The position numbers and the translations under genes are program-made. From the IMG/VR virus record IMGVR_UViG_3300043436_004107, positions 1 through 40,192 of that record: a stretch of DNA of 40,192 bases. One strand, written 5' to 3'. The notes under the pieces are model-generated. The model was given only the letters and a program-made list of their open reading frames with translations. It was not told the DNA's origin and did not search any database. This DNA comes from a virus. The stretch's first letter is position 1, and each line of letters begins with the position of its first letter. Positions 6,733 to 13,551 of this stretch are shown here, in pieces.

Positions 6733-6740
6733 TATATTTG
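6733..6740 (+). promoter_or_regulatory. Candidate -7 box before bet
   Basis: TATATTTG lies 15 bases before the bet ATG. No TTG is found at the proper distance upstream, so this is a half-match only. Confidence 0.35.
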
Positions 6741-6755
6741 TAAAACAACAACAAC

Positions 6756-7607
6756 ATGAATCAGATTGAAAAAGCAGCAGCTTTTGACATTGAACGCGTC
6801 AAAAGTTATCTAAGAAGCATGAACCTTGCTTCGAATTTAACTCAAGCAGAGGTAACTCAATTTATTGAAATTGCACAGGGATTTGGCCTTAATCCTTTTA
6901 AGCGTGAAATCTACGCAAGTAAGTACGGCAATAACTTTTCTGTAATTGTAGGCTATGAGACATACATCAAAAGAGCAGAGAGAAGTGGTCGTCTTGCTGG
7001 ATGGAATGTAACTACCGATGGTAAATTGGATGATGGCAGTCTACGGGCAATTATCACAATTCACCGAAACGATTTTACTCACCCATTTGTGCATGAAGTT
7101 TTCTATTCAGAGTACGTGCAAAGAACTAAGGAAGGTCGTCCTACTAAGTTTTGGGCAGATAAGCCTTATACCATGATTAAGAAAGTTGCAATGGCTCAAG
7201 GTTTCCGACTTTGCTTTTCCGACGAGTTAGGAGGAATGCCGTACACAGCAGACGAGCTTCCTGACCATGTAGGCCAAAATCAAATTGTGATTGAGCCTAA
7301 AGATGAAAAAGCACCTTTAATAGTTTCCAATCAGGAGGTATATGACAAAATTCTCGTTTGCGTGGAAATGGATTGCCTTGCTGAGATTTGGAAGTCGAAT
7401 CCTGAGTTACACAACCATGAAGAGTTTAAGAAACTCGTAACTGAAAGGAAGGCTTGGATTTCAGAATTTGATAGAGTAGAGAATATGCTTGAGAAGATTA
7501 ATGCTTGTAACAGCGTTGATGAAGTGGCTGACCTGTTAAGAGAAGAAACAAGTAAAGAACTACTTGAAGCGGGTGGAAATAAGATTGAAAGTTTAACTAA
7601 TAAATAA
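6756..7607 (+). CDS. bet: Single-strand annealing protein Bet (RecT/Red-beta family)
   Basis: 283 aa. Promotes annealing of complementary single strands during phage recombination and replication. The family core is clear: FGLNPFKREIYASKYGNNF, then VGYETYIKRAERSG, PFVHEVFYSEYVQ, and FWADKPYTMIKKVAMAQGF ending LCFSDELGGMPYTADEL, as in Bet proteins. Residues after about 190 are a variable helical tail. No Exo-type partner is adjacent; the VRR-NUC protein at 14274 is the only other recombination-type nuclease seen. The replication protein and SSB follow within 4 kb, giving a usual annealase-replication cassette. Confidence 0.9.
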   Translation: MNQIEKAAAFDIERVKSYLRSMNLASNLTQAEVTQFIEIAQGFGLNPFKREIYASKYGNNFSVIVGYETYIKRAERSGRLAGWNVTTDGKLDDGSLRAIITIHRNDFTHPFVHEVFYSEYVQRTKEGRPTKFWADKPYTMIKKVAMAQGFRLCFSDELGGMPYTADELPDHVGQNQIVIEPKDEKAPLIVSNQEVYDKILVCVEMDCLAEIWKSNPELHNHEEFKKLVTERKAWISEFDRVENMLEKINACNSVDEVADLLREETSKELLEAGGNKIESLTNK

Positions 7608-7613
7608 ATAAAA

Positions 7614-8036
7614 ATGGAATCAGTTATGGAAACAGTAGAGAAAACTATTACAAACGTAGAAGCAAAAAAACAGCTTAAAAAAGACATAAAAGAAAAGTAT
7701 GGAACTATCCAAAAGTTTTGTGAGATTGCAGAATTTTCTTATTCTAAAATGAACATGCTTTTTGCAAATCGAATGAAAAAAGAAAGCGAGGATAAGATGA
7801 TAAGTCAGGTTGAGGTTTTGGTTAATCAAATGGTCAAGCAAATGGATAACCAAATCATGACTGAGGACGAAAGAAAGAGCATCCGAGGCCTCATGTTTTC
7901 CAAGCACAAAAACGTCAGAACTTTTTGCATGAACCATGAAGAGTTTAGCATCACTTTCGTGTCTAAAATTATCAATGGTCAGCGCAGAAAAAAAGATAAA
8001 AAGTATGAACGTTTTTTAAGTGTAATTTCACAATAA
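7614..8036 (+). CDS. Putative DNA-binding protein with duplicated HTH-like unit
   Basis: 140 aa. Two halves resemble each other: KEKYGTIQKFCEIAEFSYSK followed by a MNMLFANR segment (residues 25-53) and SKHKNVRTFCMNHEEFSITF followed by VSKIINGQRRK (about 95-126). Each has the layout of a Cro/CI-type helix-turn-helix, with a short helix, a FC turn, and a recognition helix ending in a basic NR/NG motif. Lys-rich overall. Its place between bet and the DUF1376 gene suggests it could bind the origin or act as an early regulator (inference). A second ATG lies two codons in. Confidence 0.6.
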   Translation: MESVMETVEKTITNVEAKKQLKKDIKEKYGTIQKFCEIAEFSYSKMNMLFANRMKKESEDKMISQVEVLVNQMVKQMDNQIMTEDERKSIRGLMFSKHKNVRTFCMNHEEFSITFVSKIINGQRRKKDKKYERFLSVISQ

Positions 8037-8041
8037 AACCA

Positions 8042-8833
8042 ATGAGTAAAGACCCAGCGTTTCTTTTTTACTCTTCTGATTTTTTGGCTGGAACTCAAGA
8101 CCTTACTATGGAAGAAAGAGGTCAATACATCACCTTGCTTTGCTTGCAACATCAGAAAGGTCATCTTACCGAAAAGATGATACGGCTATGCTGCGGCAAT
8201 GCCACGGCAGATGTCATGGCAAAGTTTCGGCAGGATGAAAATGGCCTATTTTTTAACGAAAGATTAGAAGAAGAAATTGGGAAACGCAAGAATCATTCTG
8301 ATAAACAACGAGTTAGGGCTATCGAAGGATGGAAAAAGAGAAAAAACAATGATTGCCAAACTGATGCCACGGCACATGCCACGGCATATACCACGGCAGA
8401 TGCCGCGGCAATGCCTAATAATATATATATAAATAATAATACTATTACTAAGTTAGAAGATATAGTTATTAGTAAAACATCTAATGAGTTAGAACCTATA
8501 CTCAAAGAAAAAGAAAAAGAAAAAGAAAGTTTGTCTAAAATTTTGATTACTCACCCGCTTCAAGTTTTCATCCGCGATAACTGCCCACAGGTTTCAAAAC
8601 TCAAAAAACAGATTACCGCTGATGAATGTGAAAAGCTACTTTCCAAATTCAACAACACGGAAATAGCAGACACACTTGTCGCAATGGAGAACTTCAAACA
8701 ACTCACAAGCAAGTACGTCAGCGTTTATCTCACATTAAACAACTGGTTAAACAGGAGACCCAATGAATCAACTACCCGCAACAACCCAAACAATCGAGGA
8801 GCAAATTACGAAAATGCGCTTCGGAACTTTTAA
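8042..8833 (+). CDS. DUF1376-type replication initiation protein (lambda O position)
   Basis: 263 aa. The N-terminus (PAFLFYSSDFLAGTQDLTME followed by ERGQYITLL) is the DUF1376/YdaU-type winged-helix domain found in phage replication initiators. Residues about 108-124 form a four-unit [DHY]-A/T-T/A-A repeat encoded by 12-bp DNA iterons, then an Asn-rich, AT-rich linker, then a helical C-terminus (ITADECEKLLSKFNNTEIAD). The gene order bet, this gene, 290-aa gene, ssb parallels lambda O-P, and the iterons with an adjacent AT-rich tract suggest that the protein binds its own coding region as an origin. The next gene starts inside its last 71 bases. Confidence 0.8.
   Translation: MSKDPAFLFYSSDFLAGTQDLTMEERGQYITLLCLQHQKGHLTEKMIRLCCGNATADVMAKFRQDENGLFFNERLEEEIGKRKNHSDKQRVRAIEGWKKRKNNDCQTDATAHATAYTTADAAAMPNNIYINNNTITKLEDIVISKTSNELEPILKEKEKEKESLSKILITHPLQVFIRDNCPQVSKLKKQITADECEKLLSKFNNTEIADTLVAMENFKQLTSKYVSVYLTLNNWLNRRPNESTTRNNPNNRGANYENALRNF
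8189..8232 (+). repeat. Upstream iteron cluster in the DUF1376 gene
   Basis: Related 10-mers TGCTGCGGCA (8189), TGCCACGGCA (8200), TGTCATGGCA (8212) and AGTTTCGGCA (8223), spaced 11-12 bp. The TGCCACGGCA copy is identical to units of the second cluster. Confidence 0.65.
8353..8410 (+). repeat. Four-copy 12-bp iteron array
   Basis: TGCCACGGCA (8365), TGCCACGGCA (8377), TACCACGGCA (8389) and TGCCGCGGCA (8401) lie exactly 12 bp apart; a degenerate fifth copy (TTGCCAAACT, 8353) keeps the phase. The core is nearly palindromic, TGCC-NN-GGCA. Confidence 0.8.
8411..8490. other. AT-rich stretch next to iterons, candidate unwinding element of the replication origin
   Basis: Directly after the iterons comes an AT-rich run with TATATATATAAATAATAATA at its start, continuing to about 8490 with few G or C. 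Iterons followed by an AT-rich segment inside the initiator gene is the layout of the lambda origin in gene O. Confidence 0.6.
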
Positions 8834-9635
8834 GGGCAAAGAAATCGTTCTTGCTCACCACGAAACCCGAATATGCGATTTAAGCGATTTAGAGCCACTC
8901 AAACAAGCTCTGCGGTATGTTATCACCTTAATCGGATTAAAGTCCGAAAATATGCCCTCAGAATCGCAAAAAATGGTATTGTTGGATTTTATTCAGAGTG
9001 AACTTTGCTATTTTAGTCCTGAAGAGTTTAAAATTGCCTTCAAACTTGCAGCAGCAAAAAAGCTCAATTGTGATGTTGAACACTTTCAGAATTTCAGCGC
9101 AAACTATGTTGGAAGAGTTATGGACGCATACTCAAACTACAAAGCAAATGCAATGAGAGAATACAAGTCGCAACTTGAGCAAGCCCCTGTTGAAGTAGAG
9201 ATGACCCAAGAAGAAAAGACACTTGTGTTTTACGAATTTGTTGAAACTTATATTGTAAAAAAGTTTGAGGCTTATCGTGAGACAGGTGTGCTTCAGGGAA
9301 CACTTAGTGGATTTGGAGCGGTATTTAGTACGCTGGAGGACAATCTAAAACTACTTCAACTGTCAATTGATGAAAAGAAACAGGTTTATGAAGTAGCCAA
9401 ACAAATTCATCAAGCTAAAAACGCAAGCAAAAAGCCAACAAGCAAAGATGAGGCAAAGCAAATCAGGGTACTTTTAGAAAGAACACTCAAAGAAGGTTAT
9501 GATAATGTCTATGAGGGTGAAATCAAAAAGCTCTGCTATGAGATGTGCGTCAAAAGTTTTTACGATGACTTAATTAAAAATAAACGAGATTTACGCCAAA
9601 TTATTGAACAATTTAAACAAGAACAGTATGAATGA
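8763..9635 (+). CDS. Putative replication protein (helicase-loader position)
   Basis: 290 aa. Overlaps the initiator gene by 71 bases and takes the place of lambda P, the helicase loader. Visible features: N-terminal RFGTFKGKEIVLAHHETR, a helical region with SPEEFKIAFKLAAAKKLN and FSANYVGRVMDAYSNYKANA, and a long charged helical C-terminus. There is no Walker motif, so it is not a DnaC-type ATPase. The role is inferred from position and general layout; it could also be a DnaB-interacting primosome factor of another type. Confidence 0.6.
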   Translation: MNQLPATTQTIEEQITKMRFGTFKGKEIVLAHHETRICDLSDLEPLKQALRYVITLIGLKSENMPSESQKMVLLDFIQSELCYFSPEEFKIAFKLAAAKKLNCDVEHFQNFSANYVGRVMDAYSNYKANAMREYKSQLEQAPVEVEMTQEEKTLVFYEFVETYIVKKFEAYRETGVLQGTLSGFGAVFSTLEDNLKLLQLSIDEKKQVYEVAKQIHQAKNASKKPTSKDEAKQIRVLLERTLKEGYDNVYEGEIKKLCYEMCVKSFYDDLIKNKRDLRQIIEQFKQEQYE

Positions 9636-9894
9636 AATGGTAAATTATCCTGCGGCAGTAATGTTCATCCTAAAGAACATGTACTTCAATGAATGCACCT
9701 TTGAACCCGAATTGGATGAAGAGGGAAACCAAAAGAAAGATGAAAAAGGTCGCGGCATCCAAAAAGCCAAGCATCAAGATGGCAAAACATTCAAGCAATG
9801 GTGTGAATTTCATCAGCTTGTAGTTAGCGAAAGCACTATTATTAACCCAAACGCCAAGCCACTAAAGATTGTGAAGCCTGGAATCGTAAAGTAA
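9628..9894 (+). CDS. Hypothetical protein in replication cassette
   Basis: 88 aa from the ATG at 9628, which overlaps the previous stop by 8 bases; an in-frame TTG lies further upstream inside that gene. N-terminus MNEMVNYPAAVMFILKNMYF, then an acidic/lysine-rich middle and a basic Pro/Ile/Val end (KPLKIVKPGIVK). Not recognised. Likely translated by coupling to the 290-aa protein. Confidence 0.6.
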   Translation: MNEMVNYPAAVMFILKNMYFNECTFEPELDEEGNQKKDEKGRGIQKAKHQDGKTFKQWCEFHQLVVSESTIINPNAKPLKIVKPGIVK

Positions 9895-9899
9895 AATAA

Positions 9900-10169
9900 A
9901 TGAAAACATTTTTACTGATTATAGGAATGTGGACTGCTTTTTTTGTCTACGCTTGCAATGGCGATGACCCGCAAGGTTATGGAGAAGAAGAGTATTGTAA
10001 TTGTGGAATGGTGCGTGAAGATAGCATACATTCCGCAACTCAAAGATACTTGCTAATCGTTGAAAATGAATGTTCAGGAAATGAAAAGACCTTTATAGTT
10101 GACCCGCTGATTTACAGCAAATACTACAAAGGAGACAGAATCTGTATTAACGACCAATCACCTTGGTAA
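9900..10169 (+). CDS. Small secreted or lipid-anchored protein
   Basis: 89 aa. N-terminus MKTFLLIIGMWTAFFVYAC is a signal peptide whose last residues VYAC form a weak lipobox (Cys19), followed by an acidic mature part with further cysteines (EEEYCNCGM, ENECSG, DRICIN). Not recognised. It is odd to find an envelope protein between replication genes; together with the lipoproteins at 1939 and 10565 it suggests early modification of the host envelope (inference). Confidence 0.6.
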   Translation: MKTFLLIIGMWTAFFVYACNGDDPQGYGEEEYCNCGMVREDSIHSATQRYLLIVENECSGNEKTFIVDPLIYSKYYKGDRICINDQSPW

Positions 10170-10185
10170 ACAAATCAAAATAAAT

Positions 10186-10542
10186 ATGAATAAAGTAATC
10201 CTATCAGGCAATGTGGGCGCAGAGCCACAATTTAAACAAACTGAAAAAACAGCAATTTGCAATTTCAGAATCGCAGTAAACGACAAGTTTAAGAAGGACG
10301 CACCACCAACTTGGTTCACCATCTCAACTTTCGGTAAGAGCGCAGAATTTGCAAATAAGTACATCAAGAAAGGCACGAAAGTCTTAGTTGAAGGTAAAAT
10401 CCAGCTCGATGAGGTTGAGAAAGATGGCGTTAAAAGACTTTTTGTATCAGTAATCTCAGACAATGTTGAGCTTATTGGCGGCAAGACTGATGCTCCATCT
10501 GAATCAAACGGACTTGAAGAAGATAAAGCCTTACCATTTTAA
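10186..10542 (+). CDS. ssb: Single-stranded DNA-binding protein
   Basis: 118 aa with one OB fold. N-terminus MNKVILSGNVGAEPQFKQTE, then CNFRIAVNDKFKK, TWFTISTFGKSAEFANKYIK, and KVLVEGKIQLDEV are classical SSB strands. The C-terminal tip EEDKALPF corresponds to the acidic DDDIPF tail that recruits replication and repair partners. Shorter than host SSBs because the linker is brief. It would coat single strands exposed during phage replication and Bet annealing. Confidence 0.93.
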   Translation: MNKVILSGNVGAEPQFKQTEKTAICNFRIAVNDKFKKDAPPTWFTISTFGKSAEFANKYIKKGTKVLVEGKIQLDEVEKDGVKRLFVSVISDNVELIGGKTDAPSESNGLEEDKALPF

Positions 10543-10564
10543 TCCCCAAAAAAAAACAACAACA

Positions 10565-10930
10565 ATGAAAAAGTTACTATTCTTGGCTATGGCAGTTAGC
10601 CTTCTTTCTTGCAAAAAGGAAGAGCTTGAAGATAAAACAAATACAATTCAACCACCTGTTGCATCTACTCTGAAATTGTACAAAGATTTCAATCCGCTTG
10701 CTCCATACCAAACGGCAACATTCATTTACACCGATGTTGATGGTCAAAGTCAATTCAAAACAAATCCAACAGGACTTGAAGTTACTAATGTAGATTTCTC
10801 AATGCCCGTTAAAATCACAGCCTTTGCTGGTAGCAATCTTGACCCCGATGTGCTTTGTGATTGGACGCTTAAAAAAGATGGAGTTGTAATTGATGTTCAA
10901 ACAGTTATCAATTACTCTTACGAGAATTAA
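10565..10930 (+). CDS. Small lipoprotein
   Basis: 121 aa. The ATG at 10565 opens MKKLLFLAMAVSLLSCKKEE, with a clean lipobox LLSC (Cys16) followed by charged residues. The mature part looks like a single beta-sandwich domain (LKLYKDFNPLAPYQTATFIY and later VKITAFAGSNLDPD). Not recognised. The ACAACAACAATG leader is A-rich with no Shine-Dalgarno sequence. It ends 20 bases before the tRNA-like element. Confidence 0.7.
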   Translation: MKKLLFLAMAVSLLSCKKEELEDKTNTIQPPVASTLKLYKDFNPLAPYQTATFIYTDVDGQSQFKTNPTGLEVTNVDFSMPVKITAFAGSNLDPDVLCDWTLKKDGVVIDVQTVINYSYEN

Positions 10931-10950
10931 TAAGTTAGCCTTCACCGCTA

Positions 10951-11010
10951 AGGATGTTAGTTTAAATGGTAAAACGCTGGCCGATGTGGGTTCGAATCCC
11001 ACACATCCTT
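10951..11010 (+). tRNA. tRNA-like element lacking the anticodon arm
   Basis: A perfect 7-bp acceptor stem (10951-10957 with 11003-11009), TA at positions 8-9, a D arm (stem GTTT/AAAC, loop AAATGGTA, 10960-10975) and a T arm (GTGGG, TTCGAAT, CCCAC at 10986-11002) are all present. Between the D and T arms there are only ten bases, where a normal tRNA has about 22 for position 26, the anticodon arm and the variable loop. It therefore cannot decode. Either a decayed tRNA gene or a processed tRNA mimic; the intact acceptor and T stems argue against simple decay. Confidence 0.7.
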
Positions 11011-11023
11011 CTAAATTAGAATT

Positions 11024-11287
11024 ATGAAAAAAAAATTAAGTATTATTGAAAAAGTAGCAATGACATGGACTTTTCCTCTCGTGCTGGTTGGATTTAGTTT
11101 CTTATCACTTATGGCAATCTTCTTATTCCTTCTTGCCTCTTTCTTAAATATATCGGGAACGATTGGGGCTGCAATTTATCTATTTGACCAAACCAAACTG
11201 ATGCTCATTGGCAGAAGGCTAAAAAAACTTGTTAAAAAAGACGAGGAAATGTATAAATTTGGTTCAGAGAAAACTGAACAAAAATGA
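11024..11287 (+). CDS. Small membrane protein
   Basis: 87 aa. Basic start (MKKKLSIIEK), then a strongly hydrophobic stretch at residues 15-54 (LVLVGFSFLSLMAIFLFLL in its first part) long enough for one or two helices, and a charged, Lys-rich tail. Not recognised. Its stop overlaps the next ATG (ATGA), beginning the chain of coupled small genes to 12544. Confidence 0.6.
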   Translation: MKKKLSIIEKVAMTWTFPLVLVGFSFLSLMAIFLFLLASFLNISGTIGAAIYLFDQTKLMLIGRRLKKLVKKDEEMYKFGSEKTEQK

Positions 11288-11499
11288 AGACACCTTTAAA
11301 GCTCTTACTTGCAGAGATTGAAGACAACAAAGAGAATGGCTGTCTTTTTCAGTTAAGAGTTATAAAGAATGCAATTGAAGAGTTGCTGGTTGAAGAAAGG
11401 AAACAAATTGAAGATGCTTTTTTGCATGGCAAGAGAGATGGATTATTGAACGTACATCAAAAACCTGAAAGTTTTTTTAATTCAAGATATAATCAATGA
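11284..11499 (+). CDS. Small paralogue family member 1
   Basis: 71 aa. Shares with five other proteins in the window an MKTP/MKTA-type start, a helix of the form EExKQIxDAFxxGxxxG (here EERKQIEDAFLHGKRDG) and an aromatic tail (SFFNSRYNQ). The function of the family is unknown. ATGA overlaps join it to both neighbours. Cytoplasmic and helical. Confidence 0.65.
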   Translation: MKTPLKLLLAEIEDNKENGCLFQLRVIKNAIEELLVEERKQIEDAFLHGKRDGLLNVHQKPESFFNSRYNQ

Positions 11500-11786
11500 A
11501 AACCGCTTTGCAAACTTTTTTAGACAATGCTGAAGATAGCCTGAAACAAATTGATTGTGAGCTACTTCAAAAAGTAAAGGACTTGCTACAACTTGAAAAA
11601 GAGTGTGTGGTTGGTGCTTACGAAGCAGGAATGATTGCTGCTTCAAATGATTTGAAAATTGATGCTATGGATTATTTTAAAAGATTTTACTCCGACCCGA
11701 ATGAAAACTCCAATGCAAGAATTGATATGCAGCTTGGCTTTGACACAGGACAAAGCAAAAAACGCAAAAGAAAAAGAATTTCTTGA
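11496..11786 (+). CDS. Small paralogue family member 2, with extended C-terminus
   Basis: 96 aa. Starts MKTALQTFLDNAEDSLKQ and contains the family helix (LEKECVVGAYEAGMIAA) and tail motif (MDYFKRFYSD). Its siblings end right after that tail, at the ATGA of the next gene; this one runs on another 29 residues into a basic end (SKKRKRKRIS), overlapping the next gene by 86 bases. That suggests a single-base indel near the 3' end removed the normal stop. Confidence 0.6.
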   Translation: MKTALQTFLDNAEDSLKQIDCELLQKVKDLLQLEKECVVGAYEAGMIAASNDLKIDAMDYFKRFYSDPNENSNARIDMQLGFDTGQSKKRKRKRIS

Positions 11787-11955
11787 TTCTTTAATTGACC
11801 TTGCTATTGACCTTCAGCGTGATGAAAAACATACAATCATCAAAGCTTTTAACGAAGGACAAAGGCACGGAATGTTTGATGGTATACTGCCGATTGATGC
11901 TGGAGCGATATACTACAACAAAAATTTTGTAAACCCCAATAACAAGTATAAATGA
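11701..11955 (+). CDS. Small paralogue family member 3
   Basis: 84 aa from the ATG at 11701 (MKTPMQELICSLALTQD), chosen because it restores the family N-terminus; the frame is open upstream inside the previous gene. Family helix DEKHTIIKAFNEGQRHG and tail AIYYNKNFVN are clear. Overlaps the next gene by ATGA. Confidence 0.6.
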   Translation: MKTPMQELICSLALTQDKAKNAKEKEFLDSLIDLAIDLQRDEKHTIIKAFNEGQRHGMFDGILPIDAGAIYYNKNFVNPNNKYK

Positions 11956-12176
11956 CAACAACAAAAAGAACACCTGTTCGGGAACTAATTGATTCTCTGA
12001 ACATTGCAATGAAAACGCAGATTAAAACTGAAGATGTAGAGCAAATGCTTTACGATATGCTTGAGTTTGAAAAGTGGGTTATCGCTGAGGCGTATGAAAA
12101 AGCATTGACTAACATTACAAATGGCGTTAGCATGGATGGACTTCAGTATTACGAAACCACATTCGATAACCAATGA
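11952..12176 (+). CDS. Small paralogue family member 4
   Basis: 74 aa. N-terminus MTTTKRTPVRELIDSLN, family helix EFEKWVIAEAYEKALTN and tail LQYYETTFDNQ. The glycine usual after the helix is replaced. Function unknown. Coupled by ATGA to the MazG-like gene that follows. Confidence 0.65.
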   Translation: MTTTKRTPVRELIDSLNIAMKTQIKTEDVEQMLYDMLEFEKWVIAEAYEKALTNITNGVSMDGLQYYETTFDNQ

Positions 12177-12544
12177 AAAAGCAAATTGAACAACTAAAAG
12201 AGTGGAATCAGGCGTGTGGTATCTTCACGCCTCCACACTTCATTGCGCTTCACAAGGAGCGAATGAAATTGCGATATAGCTTGATGGAAGAGGAAAACTC
12301 AGAGTACATGCTTGCAGACAGTCACGTTGAACTGGCAGATGCTCTTGGTGATATGCTTTACGTCCTTGTAGGAACTATTGTAGAACATGGACTTGAAAAC
12401 AAGATTGAAGACATCTTTGATGAGATTCACCGTAGCAACATGACCAAGGTTGTAAATGGCTCAGTATCAAAGCGAAGCGATGGCAAGATTCTCAAGCCGC
12501 AGAGTTATGAAAAGCCTAATATTGAAAAGATTTTATTGCAATAA
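12173..12544 (+). CDS. MazG-like nucleotide pyrophosphohydrolase
   Basis: 123 aa. All-alpha NTP pyrophosphatase: the metal-binding pattern ExxE...ExxD is seen as E41-N-S-E44 and E53-L-A-D56 (EENSE, then ELADALGDMLYVLVG), followed by the family's IEDIFDEIHRSNMTK helix. Such phage enzymes hydrolyse (d)NTPs to monophosphates, either cleaning the nucleotide pool or lowering host alarmone signalling; which applies here cannot be read. It precedes the HAD phosphatase, so the pair may act on nucleotides. It ends at the start of the promoter for the next unit. Confidence 0.82.
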   Translation: MKKQIEQLKEWNQACGIFTPPHFIALHKERMKLRYSLMEEENSEYMLADSHVELADALGDMLYVLVGTIVEHGLENKIEDIFDEIHRSNMTKVVNGSVSKRSDGKILKPQSYEKPNIEKILLQ

Positions 12545-12565
12545 TTCCAATCAGGCATATATTTG
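12536..12565 (+). promoter_or_regulatory. Internal rightward promoter
   Basis: TTG (12536-12538), exactly 19 bases, TATATTTG (12558-12565): full consensus. The -33 box lies inside the end of the MazG-like gene; the HAD gene starts 27 bases after the -7 box. Confidence 0.75.
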
Positions 12566-12591
12566 TGCCCTAACTTATATGAAATCAGCAT

Positions 12592-12900
12592 ATGGAAAGA
12601 ATATCCTTTGATATAGATGGCGTTTTGACTACTGAGAGAGGTAGAAAACTTGCCAAAAGAAAGCTGCTTGCTGGTTACGATGTTTGGATTGTAACCGCAA
12701 GAAGACAAACTGATGACAATACAGCCTATGACTTTGCCAAAGACCTTGGCATACGTGATTCACACGTAGTTTTTACCAACGGTAGAGACAAGTGGAAATT
12801 CATTCAGAAGTACAAGATTATAACTCACTACGACAATAATCCTGAGCAGCTGAAGAAAATAAAGGAAAACACAAAAGCTAAAGGCATTCTAATCCGATAA
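12592..12900 (+). CDS. HAD-superfamily phosphatase
   Basis: 102 aa, a minimal HAD fold without a large cap domain. Motif I FDIDGVL gives the nucleophile D7 and acid/base D9, motif II is VTAR with T35, motif III includes K67 (GRDKWKF) and motif IV is HYDNNPE with D81. All four are present, so activity is likely. The substrate is unknown; small phage HADs of this shape act on nucleotides or 3'-phosphate ends. First gene behind its own promoter. Confidence 0.82.
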   Translation: MERISFDIDGVLTTERGRKLAKRKLLAGYDVWIVTARRQTDDNTAYDFAKDLGIRDSHVVFTNGRDKWKFIQKYKIITHYDNNPEQLKKIKENTKAKGILIR

Positions 12901-12902
12901 AC

Positions 12903-13070
12903 ATGGCAAAGAAAACAGCAACACTTGAAGAACTCAGATTTAAAAGACTTGATTTGCTTAACCGATTTGTGGACGCAAAGACACTTTTCTTAAAGAACGC
13001 AATCACCAAGCAGCTCAAAACAGTAAACCAGCAATTATTTACACTAACAAACGACACGAGGTATCTATGA
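12903..13070 (+). CDS. Small basic hypothetical protein
   Basis: 55 aa, starting MAKKTATLEELRFKRLD, helical and basic (KNAITKQLKTVNQQLFTL), possibly a short coiled coil. It begins two bases after the HAD stop and its stop overlaps the next ATG (ATGA). Not recognised. Confidence 0.6.
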   Translation: MAKKTATLEELRFKRLDLLNRFVDAKTLFLKNAITKQLKTVNQQLFTLTNDTRYL

Positions 13071-13264
13071 AAAAGCAAACAGCAGTAGAGTGGCTTGAAG
13101 AAAAACTAAAAACATATTGTTTATTAACTATATCAATAAAAGCAGATTTTGAACAAGCCAAAGCAATGGAGAAGGAGCAGATTATTGATGCATTTAATTA
13201 TGCACGTTATCGTTTGGGGGATTCATCAGATTACTACAACGAAACATACGGAGGTGACGAATGA
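13067..13264 (+). CDS. Small paralogue family member 5
   Basis: 65 aa, the most compact copy: MKKQTAVEWLEEKLKTY, then the family helix MEKEQIIDAFNYARYRLG and tail SDYYNETYGGDE. It is the clearest statement of the family consensus. ATGA-coupled on both sides. Confidence 0.65.
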   Translation: MKKQTAVEWLEEKLKTYCLLTISIKADFEQAKAMEKEQIIDAFNYARYRLGDSSDYYNETYGGDE

Positions 13265-13551
13265 AATACAAGGATTTTAAAGACATGATTCAAACGCTTG
13301 ACTATCAAGCAAAGAATGAAAACGCTCTCTACAAACTGAATGTAGACATCTACGAGCATTCAAACGAATACAACAGAGTGATAGAACTGCTGATGAGCCA
13401 CTACTTTGGCAAAGAGGGATGCGATTGGATTACTTGGTTCTGCTATGAGAATGACTTTGGTCGCAAAAAGATGGAAGCAACAGACAAAGGCAAACTTATT
13501 TGCCAAGACATCAAATCACTTTGGGAATATGTAAACCAATTGAAAAAATGA
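13261..13551 (+). CDS. Hypothetical protein
   Basis: 96 aa, starting MKYKDFKDMIQTLDYQ. The centre HYFGKEGCDWITWFCYENDF and following GRKKMEA look like a conserved phage domain of unknown function. Cytoplasmic. It overlaps its neighbours by ATGA at both ends, so it belongs to the coupled set. Confidence 0.65.
   Translation: MKYKDFKDMIQTLDYQAKNENALYKLNVDIYEHSNEYNRVIELLMSHYFGKEGCDWITWFCYENDFGRKKMEATDKGKLICQDIKSLWEYVNQLKK

Noticed and set aside
10799-11002. Minus-strand 67-aa ORF starting MGFEPTSASVLP
   Set aside because: GFEPT is the usual spurious translation of a tRNA T arm read backwards; here it covers the tRNA-like element.
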